Assembly (NCBI GenBank): GCA_020058965.1
Contig: JAGVCY010000079.1
Span: 1 to 13,068, forward strand
DNA: 13,068 nt
Direction: 5' to 3'
Origin: Candidatus Omnitrophota bacterium
Lineage (GTDB): Bacteria > Omnitrophota > Gorgyraeia > 2-02-FULL-51-18 > JAGOUK01
Shown here: positions 1 to 12,000 of the stretch, piece after piece
Layout: every line of letters starts with the position of its first letter
Numbering within the stretch: position 1 is the first letter of the stretch
Translations under genes and position numbers: made by a program
Notes under the pieces: model-generated
Database searches by the model: none
What the model saw: the letters and a program-made list of their open reading frames with translations, nothing else
What the model was told of the DNA's origin: nothing

Positions 1-19
1 GAGGATGGCTCAGGGGAAG
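1..19 (+). repeat. GARMA boundary motif cut by the window edge
   Basis: Bases 2-16 read R-M-A-Q-G in frame. This is nearly identical to the R-M-A-Q at 1061-1072, down to the bases (AGG ATG GCx CAG). It implies the motif begins just to the left and that the ATG at base 5 is its methionine. Confidence 0.75.
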
Positions 20-3000
20 CCATTGGCCTATGAGTACGCATATTTTGCAATCACCATCAAGGAGGCCGATGAGTCACACGTTGTTTGCACCATCACATAC
101 CCCAGTCTTCAGAGAGACGGAAAGATCGTGATCGTGAGAGAGGAAAAGGAGATAAAAGGGGTGCAGATGGCCTACTTTATCAAGAGTTCCAAGCGCAATG
201 TTAACCTCCAACGTCAGGTCGTCCGTTGGTTTGATCACAATTATGGCGAAGCCATGATAGCGGACTTGCGCAAAAGGCTCACCCTTGTCACGGACGGTGT
301 GACCCAGGAAGGAGGAAGGATCAGGCGGCCCAATGGCCAATCTATTTCGCCCTATGGAAATATCCGGTCGACCGAAAAAATCATCGGGGATTTTTTACGT
401 CAATTGGGTTATGAGGTCCCTGTGCTAGAGCTGGAGGAGGATGCGGCTTGGAGCCCTCTGTTTGAAACACTTACTGACAATTCTCTCAAATACAAGGCCC
501 TTACGACGCGATCTTCTGATGGGACCTACAAAAATTCCGCTCAGCTGGGCCGCTGGGCCGCCGTCCAATATCTGCTCGGAAACGACGATACGCACATCGG
601 AAACCTCCTTTTCGCAGTCGAGCAGAATCAAGCAACGAGTATTCGGATGGTGGACTGGGAAAGCAGCTTTGCTCTATCCGGTGATGACGACTTGAAGGAA
701 TTTGTGGATACGTATGTTCGTTTGTTGCATCACGCCTCCAGCGAGGCTGGTCAGGACGAAAACATAAATAACATTTACGACTCCTTTAGCAAAGGATTCT
801 ACGAGGCAATATTAGAAATTGAGAAGAATTCAAGCGCTTTGACCAAGCTGATGGCGGAAGTCAACGGAAATGGCGGTCTTGTGGTTCGAGAAATTCCCAG
901 AAACACCAAGGAATACAACATAAAACCGATTCCCCACTACAGCATTCACCTGTCTCCCGATGAGATCATCCGGGGAGTTCAAAAGCGTTTAAAAAACTTA
1001 CAAAAAGTGGTCGAAAGACCCTGGGGGTCGACAAGCGGTCGCGGGCAATCAATGGGCGCGAGGATGGCGCAGGAGACCGCGGGTTTTGTTTTGAACGAAA
1101 AATACGTGATCGGCGCTGAGCATGTTTCCGCGATCCTAGCCTCGTGGGCGCGGAAGTTTTATTTATCGGTCAATCCGAAGCTCGGAGCAAAAAAACCCAA
1201 ATTTACAAAAAACGTTACGGTGACGGTCGCTTTCGACGGGACGGAAAAAACGCTGACGCTAGGCCGCCACGCGGAATCCGAAGACCAATTCGGAAAAATT
1301 GACGACTTATTGGATGGGACAGTCGATAAATCAATAAATGTCGACTGGATCGTCAAACCGGTACTTAGGCCGGACGACGGCACGATGCGCTTGACCCTCT
1401 CCCGCGCCCCCGCTGCGCCCGCACCCACCGCCGCGAATGGCGCGAGGATGACACAGGCTCCGCGGGGGACTACGAACGAACCCAAATCTTTATTTTTTAT
1501 TCAACGGCCGCTCGACGAACTAAAGTCCGATCAAATCAAAACGATACGAGTTGATCATTTGGGTCCTGATGATCTAAAGCTGGGATCCACGATCGTGAAT
1601 TTGATCCCGTTGCTTTGGGGGCTTCGCAAGAAGTTTCCGGAGGCGGATATCCTTGTCAATTCCAAATATGCGGACGTCTTTCGAAGAGCTGAGCAGCTGG
1701 GTGTGAATCCTCAATCCGGGACGGCAGCGGGAAAGGTAAGTTTTGGGAAGTCAGACCTCGTTATCGAAATAGGTCGCAATATCGCGCCTGAGGCGGGGAG
1801 CGGAAGCTTCGGGACCAAGATGCATATCATGCTCCCATCCCCTTATGAATTCGCAGAAAACCATGCCAAGGGCAGTGGGAAAACCCAAGCGTATTATGCG
1901 AAACCGGTTGTTTACTTTAAATATCCGGATCCGTCTGTTGCGCGCCGGCTCGAGATCATTTTATCCAAAATAACCGAATCATCCGAATGGCAAAATTCAT
2001 GGGGGGCCTCGCTTTGGTTGGCCGGTCAATTGGGATTAGATGGAAAAATTGATGATTTGGACGGGATCTCGGTGTCGGCCACGGAATTACAATTTGCCGA
2101 GCGGTTATTGGACGGTTGGTTTTATGATGACCGACGCATCCGTCTGAACGGTCCGATCCTGCTCATCAATCCATATGCCGTATCGCGCCAATTTACACTC
2201 AACTCAAGCGACTGGGTTGAAGTGATTCGATCGCTGCGCGACGGCCTTCCCTCATCACCGATCGTCGTGGCATCGCCCATCACGGGGCATAAAGTAGGTC
2301 GTGGAGCGGTGGTGCCCGGTGAACTGCAGAACCTGGTCGTGGAGAGTGGGTTGGAGGATGTCGTCATTATTCAGGAGCCATTCGAAACATTGGCACACGC
2401 ATTATTGGGGCGGGTCCGGGAGTCCGGCGGAGCCGTAGTGAGTTTGGATTCGGGCTTAAGCCATATGGCAGGTTTGTACGATCTTTCCCAGGCTTTCATC
2501 GCCGTTGAGACGAGCAGGCGATCATGGCGACCGCCGGGAGACGCAGTATTTCCAATAGTGGTCCGAGAAAATTACGCCGGGAACCATGAGTTGCTTCGAA
2601 CGGGGCTCAAACCGCTGATCGAAAAGTTGTCCGCTCGTGCGCAGAAGCCAGTCTCAGTTCCCGCCGGGGATGCAGTGACAGGGGTGGACGGTTTTGTCGG
2701 CGCAAGATTGACGGCGTGGAGTTTGCCGGCGGGGCAGTCGCCGGAGGATCTTGCGCGGTTGAAGGGAATTCATCCGCAGGTTCGTGCGATGATCCGGAAT
2801 TTTGCGGAGGAGGTCAATGCGACCGGCGCGGCCGAAACGGATCTAGAGCGAATCGAATTTTTAAAACATCTCTACGGGTTGGGGATCGAGACGCTTGTTT
2901 CGATCGGGAGCAAGGCCGATCAGGGAAAATTGCAAATCGTTCCGAATCTGATCAATTTGTCGCTGCTTGACCCGACCCAAAACAAGGCGGTGGTTCAGAA

Positions 3001-6000
3001 CCGGACCCTTCGCATCGGTTTTTCTCCCATCACTGGCAATCCGATGAACTGGGGGCATGTCATTGCCGGCTTAAGAGCTGTCGACCAACTCAATCTGGAT
3101 GTGCTGGTCCTTCGAGTACAGGGCAGTGTCTCTAATAAAGCAATCGCGCCTCGGAATGACGTGCCCATCATGGATCGTCAGCGTATGGCCGCCGCCTCCG
3201 CCGCCATGTTCCCGAATCTAGTTACCACCACCGACACCGGCTTGAATTCATCCGACATTGGAGAGGTGGGAGTCCAAAAAATATTCGATCTGAATCCCGA
3301 TCAAAAAATGATTATTTACGTGATCACCGGAACCGAAAACGAGGCGCGCGCGATCGGCATCGCGGACAGCATGCTCGCTTCCTCTCGGATCGTGCAGGCC
3401 AATTCGAAGCATGAGTTGGCATGGGCGGTGATTCCGCGGGGCGATGGAGCATTCGGGGCGGGTCTGACCGAAGCAAGAGCGCGGCGGCTGGTTCGGGATC
3501 GTATTCAAGCGGAAGCGGAAATGGAAACCGGACGAAGGCCCATGGAAGTTCGTTTGATTAATGTAGACGGGTTTACGACAAGCTCGACCGATTATCGCAA
3601 CACCGGAGCGGCCGCCTATGTTCCTCGGGCTGTCCATCAAATCGTAATGCAAAATGGCTACTACCAAATACCCCGCACCGGCGCGCGGATGGCGGCCAAA
3701 TTCACGGTTTTGAATAAACTTCGAGCTCAACCGGATGGGGCATTTGAGGGGAAAAGGTTATCTGATATTGCGAAGATTATTGGAGTCGCTTCGAATTCTT
3801 TATGGGTGTGTCTTAATAATCATCCTGACGAAGTGAAGCGGCTCAAAGTCACCAAGACCACTAGAGCCAAGATCGCGGTCGATATGGGGACCCGCGAACG
3901 AATGATTCTGGATCTAATCGAGCGAATTAAAAGCGGTCCCATTCAGTGGATGAATATTCAGAGTTTTTCGAGAGAAGCGGGTATGAAGGTTCAAGATATC
4001 CATGCGTTTATGTCGAGTAGACCAACGCTAAAAACACAGGTCTATGCTTGTATTGAACAAACTCAAATAAAAGCATCTCTTAGTACGAATTACTATGAAG
4101 CGCTGGGAGTGTGGTTTGACGCGACCGAGGATGAAATTAAGCAGGCTTTTAAGGATCAACATAAGAAGCTTAAATCTTATGAACTGAGCCACGGCGATGA
4201 GCGGATGAAGGAGGTGCAGACGCAGATTGTTAAGTTAAAGCAAGCTAGAGAGGCTCTCGTCGACCCGCAGTTCAGACCCCATTATGATGAAGTCCACGTG
4301 GGTATGGCTCATCGGAAATCCGTCAAAGCATTGTATAAATTTCTTAATGATAAATCTTTATCTTTAGATCCAAAGATCTCCAAGCCGAGTGAAGTTGAAG
4401 CCATTGCTTATCTGCTGAAGGAAGTTCCTTCGCTTGGCCGCGCTTCGGCAGCGCAAAAAATGCTCCCCTATTTAATGAAATTGGTAAATGTCCAAGCGCA
4501 AAAGCAAGGACTGCTTCCATTTGTCTTGACCCGCGCATCGGACGCTACCGCGCCCATTACGGATGAAGCGCGTATGCTCCCGACCCCTCAGCCAAAGACT
4601 TCCGAAGGTGCGCGGATGGCGGTTGCGCCTCGTGGGAAAGCGGTGCCGTTCCGGCGGGAGCAGTCGGCGCCGGAAGCAAGTTCAAATCGTGATTTGTCCG
4701 GCAGGGGGGCCCGCCTCGCCGCGCGCGATCGGCGCGCCCACCATAAATGGGAATTGCCGACAAATAACTTTTGGGCCGCAATGACAGGACCCGACAAAAC
4801 CTGGATGTGGAGTCGTAAAGGGTTTGGCGAACCCGGGCATGGTTTTAGATTGGTCGAGAACGCATCTCGAGCCATCCAAACAACGGTTAGCGGCGAAAAG
4901 CCGTGTTTCTTATTCATTGAAAAATGGACACCCGGCATCGCGCATTCGCTGCAAGCGTCGGATCCTGTGGCTGGAATCGTGCTTGGATCTGGCGGCCGCG
5001 ATGATGTGGAGCAGGCCGCTGCTTACGCAAATACGGTGATCCTGGCCGATGGGTTCCGTCCGGCTATGTTGGGCCTTGGTATGGACGAAGAGAGAATGTA
5101 CTTTTATGATGAGAAAAATCGGACTCTCTGGATGGATCTTCAGTCCGAAACTAACGATCTTTTAAATGGGTACGAAGGATCCGATGATGCATACAAATTG
5201 ACCTCGAAGCTACTTCAACACAATCGTCGGCTGACGGCGTTTTTTTCAAATTTTATACTCGCCCAGAAGTTTGTTGCGCTAAAAGGAACTTCCCGAATTC
5301 GGATATTTCGACAATTATTGAAAGAAAGAGTCTCGCTGCATAGGTTCGCTTCCCGTCTTTTGACCAGTGATTATTTTACAGTCCGGTCGGAACAGGAGGC
5401 TGTCGATGCGCTGAAGCTGCTTGCGCTTCTGATCCGAGACTTGCGTCACAGTCATGAAAATGGATGGTTTGGCTGGAGCCGGGAACCTGCCGCGCTTCAA
5501 CAGGCCGCCCGCCACATTGAGCGTTTGTGGTTGATGAATCCAAAGAGCTATTATTTGCAGCTCGCAGCACTCGAAGCCATTCAAGAGGGTCGCGAATCGA
5601 CGGCGCCGCTTCTCATCCGGTTTTCGTCGCCCATCATGCATCCTGATATTCAAAAGCAGGCGATTGCGGCGCTCGAATTGAGGCTAGCTCAGAGCGATCA
5701 GCGTGTTCGCAGGCAGTTGTTGTCGGCTATCAGCGCATCCAAGGCACTCTCGGAGATCCGCGTTTGGACCCAGCTTTTGGATCGATCAGCAACCCGACCC
5801 ACAAAATCGATCGAAGTCGCCCGGATACTGGGAGTGAAGGTCGGCTCCATCAGCGCCCTGCGAGCCATTTGTCCGGCCGGATCTCTGACATTTGAACAGA
5901 TCGCCGTGTCTACTTTTTGGGCCGATAGCCGGAGCAGCCGACGCGGAGCATTCGAGACACAACTGGCCTTGTTGCGGCGCGCGCGACAGGCCTGGGGAGT

Positions 6001-9000
6001 CGAGACCTACGAGGCATTTATGCGCCGATGGGGATTGGCAGCGACGACCCGGCTTGCCGGATCCGGGCTTATGGACCGAACCGCCGCGGTGCGGTTGATG
6101 GCCGCGGACGATCCGGCAATACCATCGGACGCTCCGGGCGATCGCATCAGCCATATTCGCAGCACCGTGCTCAGGGCGCAAACCCGGGATGATGTAGACC
6201 TTCTCCGGAGTGTTCTGCAAATCATGATCATCACCGAACGAAATTTTAAAACATTGTTCGCCGCCCTTGTCGATGCGATCTGCGAGAACCCCGGCGCATC
6301 GGACGAGCTGATGGCGTTTCTCAAGGCATATTTTGAAATGGTGAGCACCGAATTCCGTGATGAGCATCTGGTCCAAAAGCAGATTCCAAGAATCCTTCAG
6401 GCCGCCGGACAAGGCAATTATTTTTTGACTTCCAGTCTGGCCGAATCGATGCCCGGCACCCGGACTCAATCCGCGGACCATATTCATCAGGTGCGCGATC
6501 TTGTGCGGAAATTGGATGAGGATATCCTGGCCGTCCGCCAGCCGATTTTTATGCATCTGCGGATGAAGTTGCACCGCAACCCAGGAACGACGGATCCGGA
6601 GTTGGTGTCGCGTGTCGCGGACGCGCTCGCGGCATATCCAAGAATCGGCGACGCGGCGCTTGAACCGTTAAAGGAGCTCTTTACCGCTTGGACGGACGAG
6701 GCGTTAGCTTCGTTTAAAGGTTCGGAATTTGCCCCTGCTTTTTGGACGGACGAAGTATTCGCTTCATTTAAAGATCCGGAATTTGCTCCCACTTTGGCGG
6801 AGATCGGAAATGTCTTGAATGGAACGGCCGTCGATCCTTCCGTCGAGGCCAAGGCGGCGGCCAACACGCTGATCGAATTGCGCCAGGTGATCCGGGAGCT
6901 TTATGGCGAGGGAGATCCCAGAGGAGCGGAAACGGCCGGCGCTGGTTCGGTTAGGCGGCGCGAGCAGGATATCGACCTGGCGATCACGAGGCGGGAAACA
7001 TTTAAAAGTCAATTGCTGGCGTTGGAGCCGGCGTCGGCGGAGGCGAAGCAGCCGCGATCCGAAGACGCGACACCGGAGCCCCCGACTTACGCGGAGCAGC
7101 ATGAGGGAGGCGTTCAGAATAACCCGTTGGGATATCGGGAGAAATATGCCTACCAATTATTTGACGATCCGCTCGTTACTCAGATGAAGTCGGATCAGGC
7201 GGATCGCCGCGTGGTTTATCTGGGTCTTGTTAAGGCGGCGGAAAAGGCCGAGCGATCGGGTGATCTCGCGCAGCGGACAGGCATATTGAGTCGAATGACC
7301 CGCGAAATAGAAACTGACGGACTTGGTTCGCCAGTGCTGACGGCCTTGATCCAGGCACTGCTGCACGAGCCGTTGAGTCCGTTAGCCAGGATCAATGTGC
7401 TGGAGCGGATGGAGGCGGAGTTGTTGTCGGTGCAGGACCGTTACGCCGTTTGGTACATGGATTATCCCGCTCGCATTTACGAGGCGGTCGGAGCGGGACG
7501 ACTTCGGGAGAAGTACCGATCCGTCCTGAAGGATCCGAGAATGTCCGGAATGCCAGAAAATGCCCTGCAAAACCGGCTGATCGAAGGCGTCTCCGAGGGT
7601 CACCCGGCGCTTCCGATGGCGATCGCGTATGTACGCCGCTGGATCAATGAGGCCAAGAATCAATATGCGACCATAATGCTCCCTTCCAGCCGAACTGCTT
7701 CGATCCCCGACACCGAGACCGCACCACTGATCATCACGCCGGACACATTTGATCCGCACCGCATGTCACCCCTTCGACTGGGATTCAAGGGATTCAACCT
7801 GCTAGAGCTTCGGCAGTCCGGATTCAATGTTCCTTCACTGGCAGTGCTTGCCGCCGATCTGCCGGAACGATTGAATGTGCCAAGCCGTCAGTTGGACGCA
7901 TGGGTGCAGTCACCCGAGTTCAGACGGCAGATCATTTTTGCTTTGACGCGGCTTGAAAACCAGACGGGGCATCGCTTCCCATTTGACGAGCGGCATCTCA
8001 CCCCATTCGAACGGCGCATGCTGCGTGACCAGAGGCTGAACCAGCCGACCAGTGAGGAAATTCTTCATTTCTCTGTCCGAAGCGGTTCCTTCATGTCCAT
8101 GCCCGGCGCCATGGACACCGCCCTATTCGTTCCATTCAACCGAAGTATCGTGCAAACCAAGATAAAAAATCGATATCCGCGGTGGTATGCGTGGGACTGC
8201 TATCGCCGTTTTTTATCTTCCTACGGGATCACCGTATTCAATATGGACCCGGTGGTTTTTTCAAATGAAATCGATCGGATGAAGGCCGATGTCGTAAGCC
8301 ACAAGGCGATCCGGATCACCGATTTTACGGAGGAACAGATCGAGGAAGTCGCCAACCGGTTTGAGCGGCTGATCCTACGCGAGTTGTTGGGCCCCGAAAC
8401 AGCCGAAGGGGCAAAGGTCGACTCCATGACGCAGGCGGAGGTGACTCGACAACTGTTCGAGCGTGATCCGGACGGACGAGCCCTGCGGATCAGCGACGAT
8501 CCCTTTGAACAGGTTCTTCGCTTGGTCGCTGAAGTGTACGATTCCTGGCATGATGAGGCGGCCCGCCTTCATCGAGTCAGCCACCACATTTCGGATGATT
8601 TTGGAACGGCTATTACGCTGCAAGAAATGGTGTTTGGAAATTTGTCACAGAATTCTGGCGCAGGGGTTTTGTTCACTCATGATGACCGCACCCTCCTCCC
8701 GGGCATCGGCGGCATCTTCAAATTTCGTTCGGCCGGGTCCGAGCTGGTCGACGGCACGACCAAACATGGCCTGCGGATCCAGAACGAACTTCGAATTCAA
8801 TACCCCAATCTTTTTGAAGCCATTCGGAGATTGTCGTCGAAGGTGGTCCGTCACGAAGGAGGGCCTCGGGAGATCGAGATCACGGTGCAGGCGCCAGATT
8901 CCGCGGAAGCGATCAGCCGTCGATCGAGCGAAATCGGCGTGCGCGACTGGATGGACTCCATACAAATTTTGCAGACTCGGCCGATGACGCACCCAAACCT

Positions 9001-12000
9001 GAACTTCAGGAACCTCAAGCTGGCACCGGGGCAAAAACGGATCGCCGAAGGGGCGCCCGTTTCGCTTGGCGCATCCATCGGATATGTGATCGACGCGCGG
9101 GGTTTGACCTACGAGGCGCTGGTTGAGACATTGAGCCGATGGAAAGATCGATTGATCCGCGAGGGGCGACAACTCATATTGGCCTACAAATATGTGACCC
9201 CGCTGCAGGCGCTTACTTGGAACGCGATCCATCACCAGCAGGCAGGATCCAAACCGTTCATCGTCAACGGTATGCCGCTTATTGGCGGCATCATCAGTCC
9301 AGCCCAAGCGGAGAGCAATCATGCCACACAAACGGCTCGCTTGCTTCGGATCCCGTATCTCGGCTCACTCGGTGATATGTGGCGCACGCAGCTGTCGATG
9401 CGATTCGACGAAGCCGGCAATGTCTGGATCGAGGATGAAAAAATATCACCTGAGGATGTGATCACGATGGACGCATCCGGCGAAACGGGAGCCCTGTACC
9501 GCGGCGCGGCCGAATGGGTCGACCCGGATCCGGCCCCTCACCCAAATAATCCAAAAGGCGCACGGCTGGCGGTTGACGAGCGGCCTAACGAGGCGGAGCG
9601 CGAGATAAGGGTATTGAACACGCCGACGGATGCGGAGCTGGCTGCGAATCTAGGAGCGCGCAGTTCGCGCGGACTGCATGCAAGGCCGAGCGCGGTGGTG
9701 GCGGCGGTTATCCGGTATTTGAGGGAGAAGGGGATTGTGACATTTGCGCGGAAGCGATCCGATAGCGAAAGTGATTGGACGCGGATCGAGAAGCCGATAC
9801 ACCTTTTGATGATGGGGGTCGATCACAAGGAAAGTGTCGACATCCGATTGATGGCTGATGAACCGAATGAACGGCTCGAACGATTGCTGGACGAGCTGCA
9901 AAAACTACTGCAAGACCGGTCGACGTTGGAGCGGATCAACACTGTGCATCAGGGGACGATCGACGTCTTCTCGATCAACGACCTTCCGGAGATCAGGAAG
10001 CAGGTCGATGAGATCATTTTGACTCCGGCGGGACCGGATTCGGAAAGGATCGTGCGGTACATTCAACCTTGTCCGCCTTTTATCACAGTGGCTGAGGAAT
10101 TCGACCCAGCGATTGCGGCTGATCGAAAAAGAGAAGCCGATCGGATGATCGAGGGTCTTCGGCAAAGAATGGAGTCCGGATTTTGGGACCGTGAATCCGT
10201 CACCGACGCATTAGCACAGAGCTTGGCGCTGATTGAAGGCGGGCAGGATGAGAACTGGCGGATGTGGAACGACCTCGGTATTTATTCGATTGCGACAAAA
10301 ACCGGAATAAATGGATATGAATTGGACTTTAGGGCTGAGGTGTTTAAAGCCCAATCGTTGGAATCTCAAGAAACCATCCGAGGTGTCACAATTACAAATC
10401 CGAAAGGAATTCATCAGGCACCGTCCAGAGCGATACTTCAGCTTGTTCAAGCGATGAAGCTTTACGGAATTCGGCTATTTTTGTTTGTCCACCGAGATTC
10501 CGGCAAGGTGACGATCGATCCAACCAGCATGTTTAGTCTTTTGATGCCGGCTGTCAAGCAGGGTGATTCGATCGAAATTTTGGTTCGAGGGAATCGTCAG
10601 GCGGATTCGGCGGTGGGTGAAGCCGCCGAGCTCATGGAGCGGCTCCTGGAGGATTCGAATGCTTTGGAACGCGGCTCGCAGGACGACAGTTATGTGAGGC
10701 GTTTTATAACAATTGCTGAGAGGCATAATTTAGAAAAGCCCCTATCAGGAGAAGATGGCATTGCCGCTAGGCTGGCGGATGTGGCGCCGGGCGGTGCGGA
10801 CGGACGTGTTCGAGCCGTCAAGGATGAGTTGATTAAAAGGCTGCGCGCACTCGTTGCCGTCAAAGGGAAGTATGGTCCGACGCTTCAAACGGTTGAAGTT
10901 GTTCAATGGCTTCGATCGCAAGCCGCGTCCGTCGGCGGTCCATTTTTAGTCGATGTCATCGCTTTGGTACTTCACGAAAACGCATGGGAAGAACTCGATG
11001 GAAATGTTTCCCTCAACAACACTTTGTCCCAAATCTCGAACGATCTGAGCTTGGATTGGGATGATGTGATCGCGGGATGGGAGATATTTGAGATTACGGA
11101 TGATCCGAATCATGTGAGGGCGGAGGTCCAATTTACCCACGAGCAAGGTATTCATTTGAGGCCCGCAACGGCGATTTATGGGGCTGTGAGTGGGTTGCTC
11201 AGGGACGAAGATCTATTTGAATCGGAAGATGAAGGTAAGATATATTTGAGCGTGGGTGATGGAAAAAAATGCAGCGGGCAATCTGTTATGCAGATGATGG
11301 GGGCCGCTATTGAAGGCGGCTCGATGATTGCTATTGATGTCGTGGGAGCCAGAGACAGGAAGTCAGCGCAAATTGCCGCTGAGGTGGTGGTCAGATTTTT
11401 GCAAGAGGATGCTTATCTCGAAGGGGCGGGAAGCCCATCCAACTATCTTGAAAAAGTGATCCCACAAATTCGCCGAGAGCTAGCCGCTAACCCAGGCGCG
11501 AGGATGGCGAAGACGGCTCAGACGCCTATGGTATTTTTGCGCGAGACCGCGGCGGTGAGATCGGCCGCGATCCAGCGATTGAGAATTGCGGAATTGCCGC
11601 TGGGGAGGGCGACGAGCGGTGTGGATGTGTATCAGCTTTCGGATGGAGTTGGCGGGACAACGCGATGGAGGTTGAGAGGAGCGGAAGTGTGGAGGGCGCT
11701 GGACGGGAATAAATCCTCCAGCAGAACTCAGCGGCGCTTCGCGCCTCGCGATGACGGTCAGGCCAGAGTCGGAGCCCGCAATGATGGAAGTTGGGCGGAG
11801 GCGTTGAATCGGGAGGCGGGGACGGCGCGGATGATCTTGGAAAGATCGGGCGGGAGTATGAATGTGAAGCCGGTGATGATCGAGATGGACGTGACGCGGA
11901 TGATGACGAAGAGCGGCGCGGCAGATGAGGCGGGTTTTGTCAAAAAATTAAATGAGGCACTGGGGGCGATCCACGCGTTGAAGTTGGCTTCTTTTAAATT

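Noticed and set aside
5..7. ATG at base 5 as the true start of the giant gene
   Set aside because: It is the Met of a GARMA-like motif with the same surrounding bases as an internal copy, and the purine-rich GAGG has no spacing from it.
4190..4198. HGD at residues 1396-1398 as the HPD motif of the J-like domain
   Set aside because: Counted from the conserved EIKxAF helix it falls six residues too late, and the expected position holds KSY.
5786..6574. A 262-codon minus-strand frame
   Set aside because: It lies wholly inside the giant gene, opposite its helical region, and its protein has low-complexity His/Gly/Gln composition with no family pattern, as expected of an antisense shadow in GC-rich coding DNA.
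8645..9331. A 228-codon minus-strand frame
   Set aside because: It is antisense to the well-supported PPDK-like ATP-grasp and swivel domains, and its protein shows no recognisable motif.
7727..9514. An ordinary metabolic pyruvate phosphate dikinase or PEP synthase
   Set aside because: The PEP/pyruvate-binding barrel is missing, the TRNP element is changed, and the domain lies inside a giant chain followed by HPr-like domains.
1055..11509. GARMA methionines as starts of separate overlapping genes
   Set aside because: No stop codon precedes any of them, the Shine-Dalgarno-like AGG touches the ATG directly, and several copies have Leu codons CTC or CTG instead of ATG.
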